Positions 14,980 to 20,363 of a stretch of DNA of 20,363 nucleotides are shown here, piece after piece (within the stretch, counting starts at the first letter, position 1; the number at the start of each line of letters is the position of its first letter). The translations under genes and the position numbers were made by a program. This DNA comes from Streptomyces sp. NRRL F-6131 (lineage in GTDB: Bacteria; Actinomycetota; Actinomycetes; Streptomycetales; Streptomycetaceae). The notes beneath the pieces are model-generated. The model did no database searches. It was not told the origin of the DNA and saw only the letters and a program-made list of their open reading frames with translations. The stretch covers positions 1-20,363 of the forward strand of contig JOHN01000100.1 in NCBI GenBank assembly GCA_000719695.1, given 5' to 3'.

Positions 14980-14995
14980 TGCGAGGGGGCCTTCG
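14962..14995. terminator. Perfect 15-bp bidirectional terminator between hydrolase and tRNA-Lys copy 2
   Basis: Positions 14962-14976 (CGAAGGCCCCCTCGC) are exactly complementary to 14981-14995 around the tetraloop TGAT. The first three loop bases are the hydrolase stop codon. The stem ends 8 bp before the converging tRNA's 3' end, so it should stop both transcripts. Confidence 0.75.
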
Positions 14996-15003
14996 ACCGT
15001 CGG

Positions 15004-15077
15004 TGCGCCGCCAGGGACTCGAACCCCGGACCCGCTGATTAAGAGTCAGCTGCTCTAACCAACTGAGCTAGCGGCGC
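15004..15077 (-). tRNA. tRNA-Lys (anticodon CTT), copy 2
   Basis: All 74 bases are identical to the copy at 12972-13045, with the same cloverleaf, CTT anticodon and missing CCA. The flanks are also similar: GTCGG before the tRNA on the + strand side, and on the 5' side GTCAGCAG plus a related -10 region. Confidence 0.97.
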
Positions 15078-15094
15078 CTGCTGACCTGGAAGAC

Positions 15095-15123
15095 ATTACA
15101 CGCAGTCGGGCCGTTCCGCCGAA
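15095..15123 (-). promoter_or_regulatory. Candidate promoter of tRNA-Lys copy 2
   Basis: On the - strand TTCGGC (15118-15123), 17 bp and TGTAAT (15095-15100) lie just upstream of the tRNA. Copy 1 has the matching element GCGTGTATTGT at the same distance, but a different -35 region. Confidence 0.45.
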
Positions 15124-15174
15124 TCGCGACAGTCCGGTCACCCACCGTCGCGCCCACCGTCGTGGACGCCGGGG

Positions 15175-15939
15175 TCAGTGGGTGGTGGGCAGCCGGGCGA
15201 GGAAGACCTCGAAGGCGTCGGGGTGGACGGAGCTCAGTCCGTCGAAGGGGTAGTTCAGCTCCTTCACCACGATGAGGGCCACGCAGATCATCGCGGTCAT
15301 CAGGAGCACCATCACGGTGTGCAGCCGGACGCTGGAGATGCTGAACAGGAAGGTGAAGGCGATCGTCAGCACCGCGCCGAGGATCAGCGGGGCCCAGAGC
15401 AGGGGCGGGACGGCGTCCTCGATCTGGGTGAGCCGGGCGCGCCGCTCGCTGGCCAGGCCCTCGACGTGCGCCACGGCGCGCTCGAACTGGAGCTGCTGGC
15501 CGGGGCCGGTCGGCGCCAGGGCGTTGGCGGTGTCGCGGATCCGGTAGACCAGTTCGGTGGTCCGGGCGGCGCTCCGGTGGCCGTCCATCATCAGCGGCCA
15601 CTCGTCCTCGATGACGCTGTGCGCGTACTGCAGCGTCAGGGTGGTCAGTTCGCCGCCCTCGGCGCTGGGGAACTGACGGGCGTTCCAGTACAGGCCGGCC
15701 AGGTGGTCGGACTCCCGGAAGGTCGTGGCGCGGGCCTCGTCGGAGGCCTCCCAGACCACGATCACCACGAAGGCCAGCAGCACCGCGTAGAGCACGCCGA
15801 TCATGGCGAAGATCGCGGCGGCCACCTCGTTGTGGGAGGTCCGGTCCGCCTTGCTCACGGGGTGGCCGGGGCGCAGGCGAAGGCCCAGGGCGACCACGGC
15901 GAGGGTGCCGAACATGATCGTCGCATTGGACCAGGTCAT
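15175..15939 (-). CDS. DUF4239 (bestrophin-like) membrane protein
   Basis: The predicted protein has 254 residues. Hydrophobic segments at about 6-22 and 38-63 are followed by a soluble stretch of about 120 residues containing TTFRESDHLAGLYWNARQF. Two more segments follow, LLWAPLILGAVLTIAFTFLF and VMVLLMTAMICVALIVV. A conserved-looking KELNYPFDGLSSVHPDAF closes the protein; KELxxPFxG is typical of DUF4239. The family is distantly related to bestrophin-type channels, but no function is proven. The ATG at 15939 has no ribosome site and follows the terminator of the transporter operon by only 39 bp, so its promoter must be in that gap or overlap the hairpin. It is transcribed toward tRNA-Lys copy 2; no terminator is obvious between them. 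Confidence 0.8.
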   Translation of the reverse strand: MTWSNATIMFGTLAVVALGLRLRPGHPVSKADRTSHNEVAAAIFAMIGVLYAVLLAFVVIVVWEASDEARATTFRESDHLAGLYWNARQFPSAEGGELTTLTLQYAHSVIEDEWPLMMDGHRSAARTTELVYRIRDTANALAPTGPGQQLQFERAVAHVEGLASERRARLTQIEDAVPPLLWAPLILGAVLTIAFTFLFSISSVRLHTVMVLLMTAMICVALIVVKELNYPFDGLSSVHPDAFEVFLARLPTTH

Positions 15940-15978
15940 AGCAGCAGTTGTCGCACGGCTCCGGGAGGGTCGCCAGGC

Positions 15979-16014
15979 GGGCGTCGGCCGTTCGGAGTCG
16001 AACGGCCGACGCCC
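15979..16014 (-). terminator. Terminator of the peptide ABC importer operon
   Basis: A perfect 16-bp stem (15979-15994 with 15999-16014) closes a GAGT loop and begins 2 bp after the ATPase stop codon. Confidence 0.75.
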
Positions 16015-16016
16015 CG

Positions 16017-18182
16017 TCACCCCTCGGGGAAGTGGCAGGCCGCCTGGTGGTCGGGGCTCCCCGACCGTGCGCCGGGAGCACCCGCCCCCGCGCCCCTCTC
16101 CGCGTCCTCGAGCGGCGGCGCCTGCGTCTCGCACCGGCCGCGGGCCGGTGCGTCGAGCCCCGCGTACACGGGGCAGCGGGTGCGGAACGGGCAGCCGCGG
16201 TGCCGGGTGGTGGGGGAGGGCGGGTCGCCGGCCAGCAGGATGCGGGTCCGGGCGCGTTCGGCCGCCGGGTCCGGCAGCGGGACGGCGGAGAGCAGCGCCC
16301 GGGTGTAGGGGTGCCGGGGGCGGTCGAAGACGGCGGACACCTCGCCCTGCTCGACGGTCCGCCCCAGGTACATCACGCTCACCCGGTCGGCGAGGTGCCG
16401 GATCACCGAGAGGTCGTGGGAGACGAAGAGGTAGGAGAGGCCCAGCTCCGCCTTGAGCGACTGGAGCAGGTTGAGCACCCCGGCCTGGATCGAGACGTCC
16501 AGCGCGGAGACCGGTTCGTCCAGCACCAGCAGCCGGGGCCGGACGGCCAGCGCGCGGGCGATCGAGATCCGCTGCCGCTGTCCGCCGGAGAACTGGTGCG
16601 GGTAGCGGACGGCGTGCGCCGGGTCGAGGCCCACCTGGCGGAGCAGCTCGGGGACCCGGCGGGATATCTCCTCCTTCGCCGCCCGCTGGGCGCGCAGCGG
16701 TTCGGCGACGATGTCGCCGACCGGCATCCGTGGGTCGAGGCTGGCCATCGGGTCCTGGAAGACGATCTGCAGATCGGCCCGCATCCGGTGGGCCTCGGCG
16801 CGGGAGAGTCCGGCGGTGTCCCGGCCCAGCAGCTCGATCCGGCCGGACTCGGGGGCGGCCAGGCGCAGCAGCTCGAACAGGGTGGTGGACTTGCCGGAGC
16901 CGGACTCGCCGACCAGGCCGAGCGTCTCGCCCTCCCGGATCGACAGTTCGACGCCGTCCACCGCGTGGACCGAGCCGATCCGGCGCTTGAAGACGGTGCC
17001 TTTGAGGAGGGGGAAGGTCTTGGTGAGCCCGTCGACCTCCAGGACCGGGGCCCGCTGTTCCCGGGGGACCGGCGCGATGGCCGGGGCGGCGGAGCGGGCC
17101 GGGAGCTCGGGCACGGGGTAGACCTCGGTGGGCGCGGGCCGTCGTGCGGCCAGCTCGTCGGCCCGGACGCACGCCGCCAGGTGATCGACCGCGCCGTCCG
17201 CCGGCGCTCCGTCACCCACCGCGGTGGCGCCGGTCAGCGGCGGTTCCGCCGTGCGGCAGCGGTCCTCGACCAGCGGGCAGCGGGCGGCGAACGGGCAGCC
17301 CGGGGGCAGTTCGGCCATCGGCGCGGGCGCGCCGGGGATCGGCACCAGCGGTCCGCGCTTCCCGTCCAGCCGGGGGACGGCGCCGACCAGCCCGAGCGTG
17401 TACGGGTGGCGCGGCGCGGCGAACAGCTCGTCCACGCCCGCCGTCTCGACGACGCGCCCCGCGTACATCACGGCGACCCGGTCGGCCATCCCGGCGATCA
17501 CCCCGAGGTCGTGGCTGACCAGGACGAGCGCGGCGCCGGTCTCGCGGCGGGCGGTGCGCAGCACGTCGAGCACCTGCGCCTGGATGGTGACGTCCAGGGC
17601 GGTGGTGGGCTCGTCGGCGAGCAGGACGTCGGGGTCGTTGGCGACGGCCATGGCGATCATGGCGCGCTGGCGCATGCCGCCGGAGAACTCGTGCGGGAAG
17701 CTGTCGAGGGCGCGGTCGGGGGCCGGGATGCCGACCAGGTCGAGCAGTTCGGCGGCCCGTTCGCGGGCGGCGGCCCGGTCGAGGCCGGACCGGTGGATGC
17801 GCAGTGCCTCGACGAGCTGGTCGCCGATCCGGTAGACGGGGGTGAAGGCGGAGAGCGGGTCCTGGAACACCATGGCGATCCGCCGGCCGCGGACGGCGGC
17901 CAGTTCGCGTCCGGGCAGGCCGACCAGTTCGCGGTCGTCCAGCCGGACCGAGCCCCGGACCCGGGCGGTGCCGGGCAGCAGTCCGAGGACGGCCAGCGCG
18001 GTGACGGACTTGCCGGAGCCGGACTCGCCGACGATGCCGAGGGTCTCGCCGCGGTGCAGGGTGAGGTCGACGCCGCGCACGGCGGGGACCGGGGCGGAGC
18101 CGCGCGGGCCGGTGAAGTCGACCCGCAGGTCACGGACCCGCAGCAGCGGGGTGCCGGTGGCGGTCGTGGTGGGGGCGGTCAC
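16017..18182 (-). CDS. Fused two-domain ATPase of a peptide-type ABC importer (DppD-DppF-like)
   Basis: The predicted protein has 721 residues and two complete ABC domains. Domain 1: Walker A GESGSGKS (52-59), Q-loop FQDP (106-109), signature FSGGMRQR (166-173), Walker B DVLLADEP (185-192), switch SHD (223-225). Domain 2: Walker A about 425-432, FQDP (475-478), signature FSGGQRQR (531-538), Walker B LLVLDEP (551-557), switch SHD (588-590). Each is followed by an oligopeptide-transporter C-terminal extension with clustered cysteines: [15 protein letters not shown] (295-309) and GCPFRTRC plus CE (664-685). Such cysteine motifs have been reported to hold an iron-sulfur cluster in related importers. 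DppD and DppF are usually separate; here a linker of about 40 residues (340-378) joins them. The GTG start overlaps the permease TGA as GTGA, indicating translational coupling. It energises uptake of peptides or, in some relatives, metal chelates or sugars. Confidence 0.93.
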   Translation of the reverse strand: MTAPTTTATGTPLLRVRDLRVDFTGPRGSAPVPAVRGVDLTLHRGETLGIVGESGSGKSVTALAVLGLLPGTARVRGSVRLDDRELVGLPGRELAAVRGRRIAMVFQDPLSAFTPVYRIGDQLVEALRIHRSGLDRAAARERAAELLDLVGIPAPDRALDSFPHEFSGGMRQRAMIAMAVANDPDVLLADEPTTALDVTIQAQVLDVLRTARRETGAALVLVSHDLGVIAGMADRVAVMYAGRVVETAGVDELFAAPRHPYTLGLVGAVPRLDGKRGPLVPIPGAPAPMAELPPGCPFAARCPLVEDRCRTAEPPLTGATAVGDGAPADGAVDHLAACVRADELAARRPAPTEVYPVPELPARSAAPAIAPVPREQRAPVLEVDGLTKTFPLLKGTVFKRRIGSVHAVDGVELSIREGETLGLVGESGSGKSTTLFELLRLAAPESGRIELLGRDTAGLSRAEAHRMRADLQIVFQDPMASLDPRMPVGDIVAEPLRAQRAAKEEISRRVPELLRQVGLDPAHAVRYPHQFSGGQRQRISIARALAVRPRLLVLDEPVSALDVSIQAGVLNLLQSLKAELGLSYLFVSHDLSVIRHLADRVSVMYLGRTVEQGEVSAVFDRPRHPYTRALLSAVPLPDPAAERARTRILLAGDPPSPTTRHRGCPFRTRCPVYAGLDAPARGRCETQAPPLEDAERGAGAGAPGARSGSPDHQAACHFPEG

Positions 18183-19207
18183 GCGCTGGTCCTCTTCTTC
18201 TCGTTCTGCTGCTGCTCGTCCTTCTCGGCGCGGGCGAGGGTGCGGGCTCGGGCGCGGTCACGGGAGCGGCGGGGCCGCCGGGCGGCGTCCGAGGTGGGGT
18301 CGAGCGCGTCGCGCAGCCCGTCGCCGATCAGGTTGACGGCCAGGACGAAGAGCACCAGCAGCCCGGCGGCGAAGTAGAACAGCCAGGGGAAGACCGGTGC
18401 CTCGCTGGTGCCGGCGGCGAGCAGCGTCCCGAGCGAGACGTCCGGTGCCTTGACGCCGAAGCCGAAGTAGGAGAGCGCGGTCTCGCTCATCACGGCGCCG
18501 CCGACCGTGATGGTGGCGTCGATGATGAGGAAGGAGGCGACGTTCGGCAGGATGTGCCGGCTGATGATCCGCAGCGGGTGGACGCCCATGAACTGCGCGG
18601 CGCGGACGAACTCCCGCTCGCGCAGCGAGATGGTCATCGAGCGCACCACCCGGGCGGTGATCATCCAGTTGAACAGGGCGAGCAGCAGCACGAAGGCGAG
18701 CCAGCCGGCGCCCTTCAGCCGGGGCGAGACGATGGTGATGACCAGGAAGCTGGGGAAGACCAGCATGAGGTCCACCAGGAACATCAGCAGCCGGTCGGTC
18801 CAGCCGCCGAAGTAGCCGGCGCAGGCGCCGACCAGGGAGGCCAGCACGGTCGAGAACAGCGCCACCAGCAGGCCGATGACCAGCGACTTCTGGAGTCCGC
18901 GGACGGTCTGCGCGAAGACGTCCTGACCGACCCCGTTGGTGCCGAACCAGTGCGTGCCGGACGGCGGTTGGCGCAGCGCGCCGTAGTCGGGGGTGGCGTA
19001 GTCCCAGGGTGTGAGGTACTGGCCGCCGAAGGCGAGGAGGAACAGCAGCAGGACGACGACGGTGCCGGCCACCGCCCAGCGGGCGGCGAGCAGCCGGGTG
19101 AGGACGATCCGCCCCCGACCGGTCGGGCCGGGCACGGCGGGGGCCGCGGACGGGGTGGGTCCGGCGGGTTCGGCGGGGCCGGCGGGCTCCGCGATCACGG
19201 CGGTCAC
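18179..19207 (-). CDS. Peptide-type ABC importer permease, DppC/OppC-like
   Basis: The predicted protein has 342 residues. A Pro/Ala-rich N terminus (1-30) precedes the first membrane segment (about 44-62). The extracytoplasmic stretch [19 protein letters not shown] (86-104) is the OppC N-terminal signature. Five further segments follow, and the ATPase-contacting EAA loop reads [24 protein letters not shown] (199-222). The C terminus carries a strongly charged tail of about 40 residues. The GTG start at 19207 has GAGGAG at good spacing. The gene lies 15 bp downstream of the B permease and overlaps the fused ATPase by 4 bp, so the three form one operon. Confidence 0.93.
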   Translation of the reverse strand: MTAVIAEPAGPAEPAGPTPSAAPAVPGPTGRGRIVLTRLLAARWAVAGTVVVLLLFLLAFGGQYLTPWDYATPDYGALRQPPSGTHWFGTNGVGQDVFAQTVRGLQKSLVIGLLVALFSTVLASLVGACAGYFGGWTDRLLMFLVDLMLVFPSFLVITIVSPRLKGAGWLAFVLLLALFNWMITARVVRSMTISLREREFVRAAQFMGVHPLRIISRHILPNVASFLIIDATITVGGAVMSETALSYFGFGVKAPDVSLGTLLAAGTSEAPVFPWLFYFAAGLLVLFVLAVNLIGDGLRDALDPTSDAARRPRRSRDRARARTLARAEKDEQQQNEKKRTSA

Positions 19208-19222
19208 GGGGTACTCCTCGGT

Positions 19223-20206
19223 TCAGGACCGCACGCGCGGATCGAGGGCGGCGTGCAGGGTGTCGGCGAGGAAGCCGGAGGCGAGCACCACGACCGCCGC
19301 GAACAGGTTGACCGCGACGACCGCGTTGACGTCCTGTTCGTTGACGGACTGGATGAACCATTCGCCCATGCCGTGCCAGCCGAAGATGGTCTCGGTGAAG
19401 GCGGCGCCGGTGAAGATGCCCAGGAAGCTGTAGGCGAACATCGTCGACATCGGGATCACCGCCGTCCGCAGCCCGTGCTTGACCAGGGCGCGGCCCCGGG
19501 TGAGGCCCTTGGCCTCGGCGGTGCGCAGGTAGTCGGAGCCGAGCACGTCGAGCATGGTGCCGCGCTGGTAGCGGCTGTAGGTGGCGAGGCCGCCGAGCGC
19601 CAGCGAGAGGGTGGGCAGCAGCAGGTGCAGCGCCCAGTCGGCGAGGTGGGCGCCGAGGCCGCCGCTGAGGCCGGGGGTCTCGTACCCGGTGAAGGGGACG
19701 ACCTCGTGGCCGACGGCGTCCTTGGCGGCGATGGCGCCGTTCTTGAGGAAGAGGGCGACCAGGAAGACCGGGGTGGAGAGCAGGACGAAGGAGACCACGG
19801 TGAGCAGCCGGTCGGAGATCCGGTACTGGCGCACCGCGCTCCACGCCCCGGCGGCGACGCCGAGGACCATGCCGAGCAGGCTGCCGATCAGCAGCAGTCG
19901 CAGCGAGACCCAGACCCGGCGGCGGAAGTCGTCCATCACCGGGGTGTCGTGGATGGTGCGGCCGAGGTCGCCGTGCAGCACCAGGTCGCCCGCCCAGCGG
20001 CCGAAGCGTTCGACGACGGGGGTGTGGTCGTTGAGGTTGAGGTCGGTGAGCTGGCGCTCGACCGAGGCGGCGGCCGGGCGCGGCACCTTGGCCTCGAAGT
20101 AGACCCGCGGTTGCAGGGCGGCGCCGGCCAGCGCGTAGGCCAGGAAGACGGCGGCGAGCAGCAGGACGGCGTAGTAGGCGAGCCGCTTGATCAGGTAGCG
20201 GAGCAT
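19223..20206 (-). CDS. Peptide-type ABC importer permease, DppB/OppB-like
   Basis: The predicted protein has 327 residues. It begins MLRYLIKRLAYYAVLLLAAV, the usual first segment, followed by an extracytoplasmic stretch of about 70 residues ending DLVLHGDLGRTI (74-85). The remaining membrane segments and the EAA loop DYLRTAEAKGLTRGRALVKHG (225-245) are complete, followed by FTGAAFTETIFGWHGMGEW typical of DppB. It pairs with the C permease to form the translocation pore. The ATG at 20206 is clear, though the ribosome site is weak. The substrate-binding lipoprotein normally encoded with such permeases is absent and may be further upstream, beyond the right edge. Confidence 0.93.
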   Translation of the reverse strand: MLRYLIKRLAYYAVLLLAAVFLAYALAGAALQPRVYFEAKVPRPAAASVERQLTDLNLNDHTPVVERFGRWAGDLVLHGDLGRTIHDTPVMDDFRRRVWVSLRLLLIGSLLGMVLGVAAGAWSAVRQYRISDRLLTVVSFVLLSTPVFLVALFLKNGAIAAKDAVGHEVVPFTGYETPGLSGGLGAHLADWALHLLLPTLSLALGGLATYSRYQRGTMLDVLGSDYLRTAEAKGLTRGRALVKHGLRTAVIPMSTMFAYSFLGIFTGAAFTETIFGWHGMGEWFIQSVNEQDVNAVVAVNLFAAVVVLASGFLADTLHAALDPRVRS

Positions 20207-20305
20207 CAGCGGCCGCCCGGGGTGGGGGCGGGCCCGACGCGTCTGGTGGGCATCGGAGGGTGGCCTTCGGGTCGGGGACGGGGCAGGGAGGGGTGGGGCC
20301 GCGGG

Positions 20306-20351
20306 TCAGGAGCGGGGGTCAGGAACGGATCGGGAACGGGTCGGGAGCGGC
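20306..20351. repeat. Four imperfect 11-bp tandem repeats
   Basis: Units with the pattern TCRGGARCGGN start at 20306 (extended to 13 bp), 20319, 20330 and 20341. They lie 100-145 bp upstream of the permease B start, in the spacer toward whatever gene lies beyond the edge. No reading frame across them is convincing. The spacer 20207-20305 is G-rich and holds no other recognisable feature. Confidence 0.6.
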
Positions 20352-20363
20352 TCGGGGTAGGGC

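Noticed and set aside
12972..15077. tRNA-Lys repeats as attachment sites of an integrative element
   Set aside because: There is no integrase, excisionase or replication gene between them, and both copies are complete tRNA genes with their own promoter-like and terminator sequences, so a plain duplication is simpler.
15940..17172. Upstream extension of the DUF4239 frame through the ATPase gene
   Set aside because: It crosses the operon terminator and is a shadow of the ABC ATPase; the DUF4239 protein begins at the ATG at 15939.
1..20363. CRISPR array, prophage, toxin-antitoxin or biosynthetic gene cluster
   Set aside because: No spaced direct repeats of the right size, no phage or toxin genes and no biosynthetic core enzymes were seen on either strand.

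Overview
This is about 20.4 kb of chromosome from a very GC-rich actinomycete, most likely a Streptomycetaceae member (Streptomyces or Kitasatospora). The evidence is the near-uniform G/C at third codon positions, frequent GTG and TTG starts, TAGRRT-like -10 boxes, tRNA genes without an encoded CCA, and the gene set. No phage, plasmid, CRISPR or secondary-metabolite cluster is visible. The only clear mobile feature is a small transposase-less element at the left edge.

Left part (1-4150): the last codons of an unidentified + strand gene end inside a perfect hairpin. A roughly 190-bp IS5-type miniature element with CTAG duplications at its ends abuts the stop codon of a Tat/lipoprotein-type polysaccharide deacetylase (-). 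A DedA-family membrane protein (-) follows. After a 618-bp spacer with several inverted repeats comes a luciferase-like flavin monooxygenase (+).

Middle (4150-12970): a PAS-GGDEF-EAL cyclic-di-GMP protein (-); an OsmC peroxidase (-); a small AroQ-type chorismate mutase (+); a type I signal peptidase (+); an EamA-family exporter (-) that appears to be translated from a leaderless mRNA; and a class A penicillin-binding protein (-) with a long disordered tail. Signal peptidase, penicillin-binding protein and deacetylase act at the cell envelope, but they are separate transcription units, not one operon.

Right part (12970-20363): two identical tRNA-Lys(CTT) genes (-) flank a two-gene operon (+) encoding a DUF998 membrane protein and an alpha/beta hydrolase, with an ATGA overlap and a leaderless promoter. 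Next is a DUF4239 membrane protein (-), then a peptide-type ABC importer operon (-): permease B, permease C and a fused two-domain ATPase. Its substrate-binding protein is not in the window and may lie beyond the right edge.

Most of the window is ordinary core or near-core Streptomyces chromosome. I found no convincing new multi-gene system. The more unusual signals are structural: the miniature element at a stop codon, stop codons sitting in the tetraloops of perfect terminator hairpins, the duplicated tRNA genes around a small operon, and short tandem repeats next to or within genes.
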